A stretch of DNA of 64,000 bases, from NCBI GenBank assembly GCA_011800805.1, contig MPNW01000003.1:1655-65654 (forward strand), written 5' to 3'. Positions 10,774 through 22,412 of this stretch are shown piece by piece. A program made the translations under genes and the position numbers. A model generated the notes under the pieces. That model had not been told where the DNA came from, ran no database searches, and saw only the letters and a list, made by a program, of their open reading frames with translations. The stretch comes from Hirudo medicinalis. Its lineage: Eukaryota; Annelida; Clitellata; Hirudinida; Hirudinidae. Position 1 is the first letter of the stretch, and each line of letters opens with the position of its first letter.

Positions 10774-12380
10774 TTGCAGTAAGCTCTTGAAATTATCTGC
10801 CAATCAAGTAATATCCCATCACAAATCTAGTTTAAACTTTCAAAGCACATATTCCAATTACACCACAGAGTCCCTAACGTGATAAGTTATAGCACCCGGC
10901 TGATGTGTCTAAAGATCAAAACATCGCACCACATTTTATTTATAACTAATGCAGAATATTGCACATCAAAATCATAAAATATATTGTCTATTTAAATACG
11001 TTGATTATAATTGCTAATATCATCAAGGCATCATTATTTGTTAAATAATATTTAAAAAATGTGTGAATTTATCACAGACAAGGGTTCGTCCACTAATTAT
11101 GTCAACAAATTTAAGGTAATTTTTGACTCCCCTCCCTCCCATTTTTCAACAATTGTCAAACTTTTAAAGACCCTATCAAAAATATGTAAAAAAAATGACA
11201 TACACACATACACACCCTCACCATAAAATTGGTTTTTACAATTTTTGGTTGCTACCTTGTAACACCTTGAATTTGCGACTATTTCATTTTGAAAGTAAAT
11301 AAAATAATTGTTAAATTGAATATTATTGTCAACTTTTTAATGTCAGCTATCATATTCCCACGGGAAAGTCAAATTTTCCTTTATTGTAACAATAGGCAGA
11401 GTATCAGATTCATCAGTTCTATTTGGTTGAACTGATAAGTCAGACAAATCAACATTAACTTCATCTAACCATTCAGCTCATAAACTATAAGAATGTGTGC
11501 AATAATTACCATCAGCTCTTTGTGTCGTTTGGCAGCCGCTCGAATTGGTTGAAGGTTTATTGTTGATAAACAGATGTTAATTTGTTAAGCCCATGATCGC
11601 ATTGTCGGTGTTGTTGAACACGTTTCTTTAATATGACTTGAGAACAAGGGCCGCCATCAGAAATTACCTAGAAAAAAAACGTAGTAGGCAAACCGCCCCA
11701 TATGTTGTCAATTTGTTAATGGAAAAGCAAAAAAAGGTCATGATTGTAAAATTTCAATATTTTAAAATATTGGTGGCTCCTAAAAAATTACCTGGACTTT
11801 GGACACTTTCCCCCTCATCGCGGCCCTGCATGTGAAACAACATAAAGGTTACAGATTTTGCAAATCCGTTCAATCAATGACGACTGAAAGACTAACAGTA
11901 ATGTTATAAATCCATCTGTTAAAATTTGGATTTTGTTATCATAAAAAAAATAACACTATTGATGTCAATTAATCTTAAATTAACCCTCCCCCTTGTCAAG
12001 GATTGTCAAACTTTTCAAACCCCAGACATTTTCTTTTTCTTGTCGGTGTCTAACAGACATTAATGCTGTTGAATTTGCTTAGAGCAATTATAAAATTAAG
12101 GATGGCAAGTATGTTACAATGTAGTGTTTACAAAAAAAATTGTTCTTGAAAGATTGATACGATACGTCATTAATCGTGAGATAAGAATGTTTAATGTCTA
12201 GTTAAATAAAAAGATCATTGATATTGAAATAAGCCGGGGTTCCGGAAACTGGAATAAGTTTATCGCGCAAGTATTCATTTAGTATTCGAACTGAGTAATT
12301 AAGTCGAGTATCTGAGATTCTGGATCGTCCGGGCTGTCTCCGCTACTATCTTGGCTGCCTTGGCTCCTGGCTTGGCTCTC
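10774..12380. other. Gene-free, repeat-bearing stretch
   Basis: AT-rich sequence without a credible gene. It holds two related pyrimidine-rich segments in direct orientation (11095-11172 and 11960-12025), both with TTGTCAAACTTTT followed by a C-rich run. This style of sequence is common at ends of small DNA transposons. A 65-codon frame at 11638 has no family resemblance. Confidence 0.5.
11095..12025. repeat. Pair of direct repeats, likely DNA-transposon ends
   Basis: The segment from 11098 (GTCAACAAATTTAAG..., CCCTCCCTCCC, AATTGTCAAACTTTTAAAGACCC) is matched from 11966 (GTCAATTAATCTTAAA..., CCCTCCCCC, GATTGTCAAACTTTTCAAACCCC). They lie about 870 bases apart in the same orientation, so they are not the two inverted ends of one element. 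Two partial copies is the simpler reading. Confidence 0.45.
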
Positions 12381-12406
12381 GTCTTCGCTACTTTTGCGCT
12401 ATTATG

Positions 12407-14640
12407 TCATTGACGGTCTCTTCGAGAGTAGTACTTAATGTAACAGGGTTGCCCAATCGAATACCTGGCTGAATTCTGTTGCCCTTTCTCCTCTTTGTAT
12501 ATGGAGCGAAGCGCATCTACCTTCGCTCGAATTTGTCTACCGTGCAGTAGCTGACTCGGTGACGGTCCAGTAGTAAGTGGTGTCCTTCTATATTGCATCA
12601 AAAACTCTTGCAGTGCAAAACTCTTGTCTACTGGCAATGATATTTTGGACATGGACCTCTTGAATGTTCGAATAAATCTCTCCGCTTGTCCATTTGTTGC
12701 AGGATGGTAAGGGCCTGTCAAGTGCTGGATTCCTCTCTTTCATGTAGACTTAAAATTCATTCCATGTGAATGCACGCGCATTGTCTGTAGCGATTGACAG
12801 GGGATATCCAAAATGAGCAAAATCCTTCCAACACTTCGATTGTAGCTGAAGCTGTGGTTGCCTTAGTTGGATGTATGCATGGATATTTGGAATAAGCATC
12901 CACTACCACCAGCCAGTTTGTCCTAAGAAAGTTCATGGCATGGTCAAGGTCTATTTGGAACAGTCCAAGAATGGTTTGGTTCCTTTGGAGGACTGTTTTG
13001 GTGTTCTTGGCGCGAAGAACATTCTTGACAAAGTTTTTCAATGTCTTTGTCAATATTGTACCAGTAGACTGCTGATCTTTCCAACTGTTTCATCCGCTGC
13101 TTACAGAAATGTCCTAAATGCAGGAGTTGCAATGTCTTCCTTTTTAATGCCTCCGGAACTACCAGTCTGTCTCCCATCACCAAGCAACCCCTTTCTAACA
13201 AAAGGAGTCTTTTAATTTCTTGTATTGTCTAATTTCGAGGTTTAAAATTTCATTTCGCAAGTCTTTATGAAGAAAATTGCAAACTGAAAAGATCATTGAG
13301 TCTTTCTTTGGCTTATTTTCCACCGACTTTAAGCTGGAATGTAGCATTTGTTGGTTGACTGCTTTAATTGTACACACATTTGAAAATTCCAGCTGTTCCT
13401 CTGCTGAATCGAAATTAAGGCCTATACCCGAAGATAATCAACTCAACACATTTGCATTTCCATGCTCTGATGTTTTGCGATACATAATTGTATAGTCGCG
13501 TTGCTGAAGAATCAATGCCCACCTTGTCAGTCGGTTCAAAGCTAATTTTGGAGTAGCTTTCCTTGGGTCAAATAATGCTAGGAATTGCCCGTGGTCAGAA
13601 TAAATTTCCTGCCAAAAAATGTATGGGTGGAATTTTTGTAAATCAAATATAACAGCAAGACCCTTCTTATGAATTTGGCTGTATCTTTTCTGAATTTCAG
13701 ATAGTGTCTTGGAGACATTGAAAATAGGACGCTCAGTTCCATCTGGAAATCTATGGAAAAGTACCTCAACGATGCCCACTTCGGAGGCATCGCATGCTAT
13801 TCCTACTGGCAGTTGCTTGTCAAAATGAGAAAGCATCAAATTTGAAACTAACCACTTCTTTAAATTTTGAAAAGCATTTTTTTGATTCAGTGTCCTTTTT
13901 CCATCTTTCGTTCTTCCTTGGCAAACGATACAATGGTTCTGCAATGGTTGCCAATCCATCCCGGAAGAAACTTCTGATATACTGAACCGATCCGAGAAAA
14001 GATTTTAACTATGAAACATTTTCTGGTCTGGGCATTGCAGCAACAGCATCTTTGCTCCTGGACTAATTCCTAAATGCGAAATTGTATAACCCAAATATTC
14101 AATGGACTCGTTGGCAAAGGAACATTTATTACGGTTGCATCGAAGACCCTTGTCACGAAATCGTTGAAACAGTAACCTCAGATTTCGAATGTGATCATCA
14201 GCTGAACTTCCACCAACCAGAATGTCGTCCAGGTAAACCACTACACTTGAAGATCACTTGTAAATTTCTCCATGATTTCCTGAAAATACGCTGGAGCTGA
14301 TAGAATTCCAAAAGGTAATCTTGTTTGTAAAAATACTCCTCGATGTGTACTCAGAGCAAGACTGACTTAAGTGAGAAATTTTAATTTAGTTATAGGCATC
14401 CGCCAAGTCAATTTTGCTGAAGTATTGGCTTCCTTCTAATTTCCTCATCAGATAGTCTGGCAGTGGCATATCTGTGAAACTCAAGCTGCGAGTTTTATAA
14501 ATATAAATATTCTCAGCATTTGACAAGTGTTTAAGTTTTGATGACTTTGTAAGCACTTTTGCTTTTCGAATTTGCTGGTGAAATGAATTGCGAGTTTCAA
14601 ACACTTCAGGCTCAAGTTGAATAAATTGTTTTCTCAAGCT
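12407..14640 (-). mobile_element. Decayed Ty3/gypsy retrotransposon, pol region
   Basis: Blocks occur on the minus strand in Ty3/gypsy order. Reverse transcriptase: FSKIDLADAYN at about 14.4 kb, then the YLDDILVGG active-site block at about 14.2 kb and EYLGYTIS. RNase H region at 13438-13959: KTLSEIQKRYSQIHKKGLAVIF. Integrase zinc-binding region at 12944-13201 (LHLGHFCKQRMKQL ... LCQEC), then a catalytic-core part with VVVDAYSKYPCI, and PATNGQAERFIRTFK at about 12.7 kb. Several frame changes and stops interrupt it, so it is dead. I could not find gag, protease or a convincing LTR pair. Confidence 0.88.
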
Positions 14641-14879
14641 GTCAAAAGAAAAATGGGAACAATTTATGTTCTTAAAGTGTAACAGAAAATAAAATGCTTT
14701 GTGTACATGTCTTACCTCGAAATTGATGTTCTTAGATGTCTCGAGGTAGCCCCTTAAAATGACTTATCTTTATTTATTTATCGCCTATTTATCAGCCTCA
14801 GGACATCAAGTCACAGCTACCTAAGTTCGACAAAACCTAGCGGCCATTGAGGAGTGCCTAATTCACGTGAATGACAGAG

Positions 14880-15400
14880 GGGATAACTACGACAAAGTTA
14901 TTCTCAGCGATTCTCTTAGCTAAAGGATTGCAATAATAATGACCGTGACATTCAGAAAACTTTCACTGATTTCAGACATTCAAGAAAGTGGAAGAGAAGT
15001 CACTCTCGTCTGGGTTCCCGCCCATGTTGGTAGCCCTGGCGATGATAAGATGACTTAGCAAGAGCCATCACTACCAGGGAACGGCTAGACCACTGGATCT
15101 CAGCGTCTTTCAAGGATGTCAAAAGGTCTGCAGCCCGAAACATCATCCAACAATGGCAAACCAGATGGGATGAAGACACAGGAAGTCTCCACTACAAGGA
15201 AATAAACTTGTGTCGTGAAGAGCAAATTCTAATGTGCCTCAATGAGGAAGGAGACCTTGATCTCCAAACTCCGTTTTGGAAAATGTGCTCTCACACTTGT
15301 TTCTCTTGAAGCATCACGCAGATGGAAAATGGCAGATCTGCCCTCAGGAGGATGAAACTATCCGGCATTTCACTGACACAAGTCCAAATCATCTTAGTTA
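14880..15400 (+). mobile_element. LINE RNase H fragment, degenerate
   Basis: Frame-broken plus-strand sequence carries VTLVWVPAHVGSPGDD, the characteristic RNase H block of Jockey-like LINEs (V-W-V-P-A-H-x-G-x-x-G-N), followed by a tail with QQWQTRWDEDTG and LCREEQILMC. Stops and frameshifts separate the blocks. A TTTA tract precedes it at about 14765. Confidence 0.65.
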
Positions 15401-15700
15401 TGCAACGGACTTTAATCAAATAAATAAATAAAAGCGAACGCCTGTTGTTTTAGCCTTGATATAAGCCTTGGTATGACTGTTTTTGTCACAGCCCTGGCAA
15501 ACCAATCAATGTTGCGTTGCTGCAGTCAAATGGTGAAGAATAGCACGTCAACGCTAGAGTGCTCAGTGCAAATGAAGAATAAAATTTTATTTGCGTAAAA
15601 TTGCAAATTTTAACTTGAAAATATAAATAATTGTCAATCAATTTAATTCTTCTAAGCCTTATGATCTATGTTATTGTTTGCACCAAGTCGATATTCAGAT

Positions 15701-16642
15701 ATGGCTCCTGAGGAGGTATCGAACTGTGCCTTTCACAATTGGTATTCGCAATTCGAAAATACTTCAGTTCGAAGCAAAATTGTCAACATTTCTGATGATG
15801 CACTACAATACATCGTTTCTAATGGATTGATCTTGCCTTCTGACATATCTGCCAACAATCGGTCAGACGATCTCGATAAATTTTTTAGCGATATCAAAAG
15901 TGCTATTAAAAGTCTAGGTGGAAGTGTAATTCCGAAATTCACATGGAGCGTTCCTATAGATGCTAAATGGATATCACATGACAAATCCTTAAAATGTCAG
16001 ACTCCTGATGAAGTGATGATGCTTATCAAGAGCTCAGACTTTGTGACGCACGATATTGAGCATGCATTCGATGATTGCAATGAATCTGAGTCACCAAGTT
16101 GCAAACAAACTCTATGCCACAAGCTGAACCTTAGAGAATGGGTGGACATAATTCCTAGCAGTGAATTCCGATGTTTTGTAAAGAACAATGCCCTTGTTGG
16201 TATTTCACAAAGACATTGTGACACTTTCTTCCCTGATCTTACTACAAAGGTTGATTTTATAAAAGAAAAAATAACCAATTTTTTTCTGGCAAAGATCCAA
16301 TTCAAATTTTCTAATGTGAATTTCATATTTGATGTTTTTCTGGACAAGCAAGAAGTGAAGCTTTTAGATTTTAACGCATTTAATTCATCGACCGAAAGCC
16401 TCTTATTCACATGGGAGGAGATTAAAAATGATTCCTTGAAGGGAGGGACATTGGCGTTTCGGTTGGTTGAAAGCAAAGGATGTATTAACTCAAATCCACA
16501 CCAGTGGCATTCATATCCGATGGATTTTCTGCATTTGTCAGCAGGATTGGATTACAATAAGTTTATTGATTTGCTCCAATCTAAAGACCTCATTAGATCC
16601 TTTGACAGTGACAGTGACAGTGATGCAGATGACTGTTGTTAA
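15701..16642 (+). CDS. CDC123: CDC123 homologue, eIF2 assembly chaperone, intronless
   Basis: 313 residues in one exon. CDC123 is an ATP-grasp protein that promotes eIF2 complex assembly in the cytosol. Family blocks: SLGGSVIPKFTWSVPIDAKWI, SSDFVTHD, EFRCFVKNNALVGISQR, FIFDVFLD, LLDFNAF and ESLLFTWEE, then an acidic tail (SDSDSDADD). I chose the ATG at 15701 over the in-frame one at 15668 because the distance to the conserved NCAFHNW block then equals that of known family members. AATAAA at 16641 overlaps the stop codon. A possible acceptor (atattcag) just before the ATG would allow a 5'-leader intron. Other genes here are intron-rich, so a functional retrocopy is possible. Confidence 0.95.
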   Translation: MAPEEVSNCAFHNWYSQFENTSVRSKIVNISDDALQYIVSNGLILPSDISANNRSDDLDKFFSDIKSAIKSLGGSVIPKFTWSVPIDAKWISHDKSLKCQTPDEVMMLIKSSDFVTHDIEHAFDDCNESESPSCKQTLCHKLNLREWVDIIPSSEFRCFVKNNALVGISQRHCDTFFPDLTTKVDFIKEKITNFFLAKIQFKFSNVNFIFDVFLDKQEVKLLDFNAFNSSTESLLFTWEEIKNDSLKGGTLAFRLVESKGCINSNPHQWHSYPMDFLHLSAGLDYNKFIDLLQSKDLIRSFDSDSDSDADDCC

Positions 16643-17370
16643 TAAATGTGTTTTGTGTTCTTTGACACTTTTTTTTATAACGTTGTTGAGAATTTACTTG
16701 GCAAAGTCGACCGTTTATAAAACTGGTGAATCCATTCCCCCATAACCTATTTACGAAAGTAATTTATCAATGCGATCCTTATTTTATTAAAAATGAGTTG
16801 CTTTCATCACTCTGAGCATATGTAGTGGAGAAGTGGAACGGAGTGGAAAGATTAAGTGATTTAGGGTCGATATTGTAAAGGTCCTAGCAATCTAAAATCG
16901 CTCTTCTCTTAGTGCCGTTAAGTTACTGACCAGTTTTAAACCTTTCGTTGAACGACTAACGAAAGCTCAGCCACATTGCTGCATAATATTATCTAGAGGT
17001 GCGGTATGTTCAAGCTCAAAGTAATTCAAAATATCAATTCCAAATAAATAGTAAAGATAGCCTTTGCAATTTCTTCTTGATTCCAGTAATCACCTAATTA
17101 TGAGTTAATTATTCACTTTATGCTATTTTAAGATGAGTGGTTCTGTCGAAGTAATTGTAGATGTAATGTATCGTATAATAATCAGTGACCTGTAATTAAT
17201 GCTTTAATTATATGTAATTATATTAGTGAATATCCGTCATTTTGCCGAGCTTTTATGGCTTTGAAGTAAGCAGTTAAGTTTTCATTGTTGTCTTGATTTG
17301 CCGCGCCTGGGCGATTTTTTGTTTATGTGGTTTTGCTTTTCCATTGTACCGTAAGATCGAGCAATTAACT
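16643..17370. other. Intergenic, CDC123 to the large gene
   Basis: About 730 AT-rich bases with no frame, repeat or RNA gene that I can support. It must contain the promoter of the downstream gene. Confidence 0.6.
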
Positions 17371-20300
17371 ATGGCTGATTTAGGTGATAGCTCTTATGAA
17401 GACGTCTCATTGTCAGGTAAAATATGTTTGTTTTATTGAAATTGTGCCTACACTTTAAGTAACTAGGATATCATTAGTTGGAAGGGATGTTTCTAAGTGA
17501 CTGAAGTTGGCGATGCGCTATTGCGATGCGATTAGTCAATTTTTGCAATCTGAGAATTGTTTCTTGTATATAAATGTGTTATGCTTCCATGTGATGAATT
17601 TGCTTAATGTTTTTTTTATTACCATTTTAACCTAGTAAGAGGAGAAATGAAAACCAAAGCTCTCTCACTGATATGGAGTTTTATTAAAAAATCTCAAAAA
17701 GATGCTTCATATAACTTTAAATCTAGTAAAATCATGAAGATGGGTCTCTTGAAAAATTATCAAATGGCAAGAATGTATGAGTTAGTACTCCTGTTAAGAA
17801 GTTTTCCCTATAAAGCTTGGTATAATTCACAATGATTAATCATAAGATTCTCATCTTAATTTCAGTACCTCAAAAATGTTCTTGAGTCACAGATCACATG
17901 CCAGTGAATGTGTGTTATTCTGCTGTTTCACAAACAAAGATGATTTTGTGAACCTGGTTTACAACGGGACTCCTGCATTAAAATATGCAGATGGTTGGTT
18001 ATAATTTTCAAATAACCATTAAATAACCCATATGATATAGTTTGCACATTCAATTTCAGGAATAAGTGGTTTTGCATTTGACGTATATCCCGATATTCTT
18101 TTGGAAGAATCTTATAAATTAACTCCGACTTGTTGGATGGTCCTCTTCAAGGTTATCTTACAATAATTGTGCCTGCTCTCAATAAGCTGTTTATTGATAG
18201 TACTTTATGGTTCAATCAGTGCTGTCTAGGTGACATTGGCCATCTGTGGAACCAGCAATTGGTCGATATTCCATTGTATACTGATTTTCAAAGTTCCCTT
18301 GAGCTTCCCACAAAGGTTATTTTATTTTAAAACTATGTTCTTTTGATTGTTGGTTTTAAATCTCAACTATCCTCAACAGATAATCGTAAAAGAAAAATTA
18401 AATTTTGGTATTGGCCGACTTCATCAGTGTTATCCTTTTGGTTATATAGAATTTTGTCAAAGAGAGAATGCAGCTTTTAGCAACATACCACTGATTTACC
18501 ATTCATTGCTGCCAAAGTCTACAAATAAAATGATTGTTGCTGAATTTGGTGCTTTGATTCATGGATACCTTAATAGCAATCAGTGCAAGTATCTAGAATT
18601 CATTGTTCTCTGTGCAGTTCTGAAGGAACTTTTAAAAAGCATAAAGATGCTTCACTCTCAACTGCTTGGAAAAATTATCTTTCTGGATTCTTTAGATCAC
18701 AGATATATTCAAGAGTCCTCTGAGGAAAATGACTGTAACATTTTCTCAACATTTGGTGAGAGAAGTCACGAGGGTAGTGGGCATAGTTCCACTCAGCCCT
18801 TTGTTCTTATAGAACCAGTTCTGAAGTTAGACAAACCATGTGAAGGAAGCAAGGAGACTGAAATTATATATTTGGAAAATATTTCAGAAGATGAACAAAA
18901 TGGCTCTAAAGTTAGTAAAGAAAATTGTCTTAATAAAATCTCTTGTTCCCAGGATGTTTCAGAGAAGCGGGTGGAGTTAGATTCGATTGAGATTAGGCAA
19001 GAAAACAATTCATTTCTACAACCTGTGAACGATGATTCCGTAATCCTTATTCCTGCTTTAATGCCATCTAATTTGAGTTTTAATGTTAGTGTTTCTGCAG
19101 AAACCAATTCCATTTCTCAAGCAAATTCTGACCAAGATATCAATGATAAATGTCATGAACAGAGTATCAGTTTGATGTTACCTGTACAACCATTAGATGA
19201 AACTGAAGCAACATCAAATAATTCCTCAAAAAATCATGTCCAGTGCCGACCTCGTAATTCTTCAATTGATTGGAAAACTGAAGATATTTCTCCCCAGGTC
19301 CTAGAAAGAGACCACATAAATGCAAAAGCGACAAAATCCACTGAACAGTTACAGCAGAAAAAATCATTGCCTGTTACTGTTGGTGAGCAAAGTAATTGCA
19401 GAGCCTCTGGTGTTTTTTACTGCAATGAGCCTAATGAACTGCATTCTGAATTTTTGACAAGTGAAGAAATGGTCGCAAATGATGAATGTCATCTCAATAT
19501 TGGCACTTCAGATGGCCAGAAGAAAGATTTAGTTGATTGTAATGTAGAATATAGTTCTCATATTATTTCTGCAGAATGTCAGTTGGAAGAAGTCTTGAAT
19601 TTGAAAAGTAATGAAACTGGAAATCATGAACCTAACCTCACTGAAGGAGAAGCTGCAGACATGAATGGAGAAAAAGTTAATACCAATGGGTCATGTCTTA
19701 ACATTTGTGAGCAGAGTGAGGCTGCATCAGGTTGCACAGAGGACGATTGTGGGGATTCTGGAATCATTTCTATGGAACTTCAATCGGAAGAATTGAGTTC
19801 TGCAATGACACGAGGAAGTGATGAATTATCAGAAACATTTGTCAATAAGAGCAATGATCCAAATAATGGATTGTCAGATGATCTTGGCAAACATTTTTCA
19901 ATTTTTGATGAATCTATGTCTCCAGGAAGACTTGTGATAGATCTTAATCCTGATTGCCATGAATTTGAGAAAGTAGTTCTTTCACAAGATTCTTGTTCAA
20001 ATTACCTTCAAAATCTTTTGTATCAAGAGGATGTAGAGCGTTTACAAGATTTTTCTTTGAATCAAAATAATACTAAAACAGTGAACCTTAATGAAAAATT
20101 GGAGAAAAGATTTGAATCTAGCAATTCCCCTCAAGTATCACAGAAAAAATTAAAAAGGACTTCAAATACTTTCCAATGCAATGTTAAGAATAACTGGAAT
20201 GTTTCAAATACTGCCATTGAGGATTGCAGTATTTCATTTGATAATAACCTAAATAAAATTTTAGAGAGTGAAAAGACAAAAGAGTCCCTTAACATTGTGT

Positions 20301-21781
20301 TGGAGCCAATTTCATCTGTAGCAAATGTTTCTTTGCAAACCAACAAAATTTTGAACTCTAAAGATGATGCACTTGTGATAATGAAAAATTCTCATCTCTT
20401 TAAAATCCATCCTTCCAAAACAATAAAAGCTAAGATGGCATTTAAGTCAGAAGAAGATAAACGCGAGGGTAAAAAAAGAAAGAAAGCAGAAAAAGACTCT
20501 TCTAAATGTAAATTATTGAAAAAGGAAAACATTCAAGCTTCTGCCAGATCTAATCCTGAGATAAAAGAGATGAAAACACATCATTCTAAACTATTTCAGG
20601 TTGATGATTCAACCACAAACACATCAGATTTATGTAAAGCAGTTGATTCTCAAACAAGAAATGGAATTAAAAGTGATACTAGTTTTAAAAAATACAGAAT
20701 ACCAAGAAAGAAGCTCAAGTTAGATCCACTTGAAATTTTACAAAAAGTACTTCCTCATGAATCAAATGTGAATAAACACACTCATTTAGAAACAAAGCTC
20801 AAAGTTGGTCAGATGGCTAATGATAATTGTCCACAACATCCAAAAACCAAGGGAAAGTTTAATAGCAAAGAAATTGCTAAGGAAATGGAAAGCCGAAATG
20901 AAGGGTCTGCCTCACACAAGTTTCAGGATAGTTCTGCACTGGAGCAATTCAAAAGATTGGTGGAAATGAATAGTGAATATGATGTTACAACAGAATTAAT
21001 CAAAATACTGCAATCTCATCAAGACATGACAAAATCAATTGACAGGGAAAAAGACAAATATGAGATAGAGAATCTATTATCAACCATAACAGAAAACTGT
21101 GAATCTTTAGAAAAATCAAAGCCATCTTTGGTTAACTTGGCATTCCAAGATTGTGATGATGATACTCTAATTCACTATGGGATACTTAAGCTGATGCAGC
21201 GGAGGCTTGTGGATGCGTTAGCAGGAATAGATTGCTTTCTCCATACTAGAAACATGTTTTGTATTCTACCAAAAGAGTTTAGGCTTCCAGAGGAAGAAAA
21301 TAAACATGAGACATTTGATGGTTTGAGCCTAGTTTTTAGGCATGATGCAGTACTTGATGCCAATCACCTAAGACTTTTGAGAGTTTTGAGGAATAACATA
21401 ATTTTGTTAAATAAAAATTGCACAAAAATCAATGAATTAGAGAAAAGAAACAGAGCCCTTAGTATTCTTAGTAGCCTACATCAGATCAGGTTTCTTGTGC
21501 TCGAAAAACTTTGCTGTAATAACAAAGGATCAGTCATTTCTGTCCAGCAAGAAATTTCGATAAGATTATCTTGGAACCAGTAAGTTAGCCAATCTGAAGA
21601 TTGGGTGATTTGTTTGTTATATCTTTACTTAGTAATTGTTCTTTCTTTTTTTAGATATCTTGCTGAATTGTTATTCAAATCTCGAATTGAGCAGAATGTG
21701 GACTTTCTTCAAGCCATCCAATCACAAACCCAAGAATTAATGGAATGTGGAACCTACCTGAAGAATAAACACTTTTTATGA
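17371..21781 (+). CDS. Large lysine/serine-rich protein, possible TASOR/TEX15-type (DUF3715) N-terminal domain
   Basis: Seven exons: 17371-17416, 17636-17780, 17866-17993, 18060-18151, 18187-18315, 18380-21579, 21655-21781. All are phase-consistent, giving 1288 residues. Residues of exons 2-6 (SSKIMKMGLLKN..., ECVLFCCFTNKDDFVNLVYNG, GISGFAFDVYPDILLEE, TPTCWMVLFKVI, PFGYIEFCQ) resemble in order and spacing the catalytically inactive PARP-like domain of TASOR and TEX15; this is my recollection, not a search. The 3.2 kb exon encodes a long acidic, serine- and asparagine-rich region, then basic stretches (GKKRKKAEKD, YRIPRKKLKLD) that could be nuclear localisation signals. A folded helical C-terminus ends YLAELLFKSRIEQNVDFLQAI. 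If TASOR-like it would act in chromatin silencing; that is inference. The fourth intron would be only 35 nt. Confidence 0.85.
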
Positions 21782-22412
21782 TGCATGACAATCCTGATCT
21801 CATCAAAGTCCCCCAAATCTCCTTAATCTGCAAAGTCTGGCCTTGTTACTAAACTTGTTATTAATATTTTATGTTTACCATTCCTACAGTTTGATTCCTT
21901 TTTTGCAAGCCATTGTGGTAAATATTTTCAAATCTCCCATGTGACAATCTCATTCCATAGCAGTTTGATAGAATTAAAACATTTCTTCCTTAATGTAAAC
22001 AGAATTTTCTGTTTCTTGGAACGATGCTCACAGGGAATTCTTGAGAAGCTGATGATTCTGAACCCTGAGAGCTGCTATTGCTAACTCAAATGTTCAGCGA
22101 TGCAATGTACAGTACCGCTTGTTTTACATTTATTTCCTTCTTTATTTACTATGTAATAGAACATTTTTACTTTAAATGATCTATTGGTTTTATTGTTTCC
22201 AAAGTATTGTTGTTATAGAGCACAATTTAACACATCATTGTATAGGATCTTATGCATTCTCAGCTGCCTTTAAAGCACTGTAGAGTTCATCATGAATATA
22301 TGTGATGGAATTATGAGTCTGTTGCTTCTGTTTGAATCATGGTTTAAAATATTGAAGATGAACGCTGTCTGTTTAAAAAATTTAACATATACATTTTAAA
22401 AGCGTTCACTGG
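21782..22412. other. Convergent 3' region between the large gene and UNC79
   Basis: About 630 bases with no coding signal; 3' ends of both genes. Complements of AATAAA at 22129-22134 and 22141-22146 are candidate polyadenylation signals for UNC79. Confidence 0.55.

Noticed and set aside
18793..19367. Minus-strand frames of 66-106 codons inside the large exon
   Set aside because: Antisense shadows of the long coding exon; no splice or family support.
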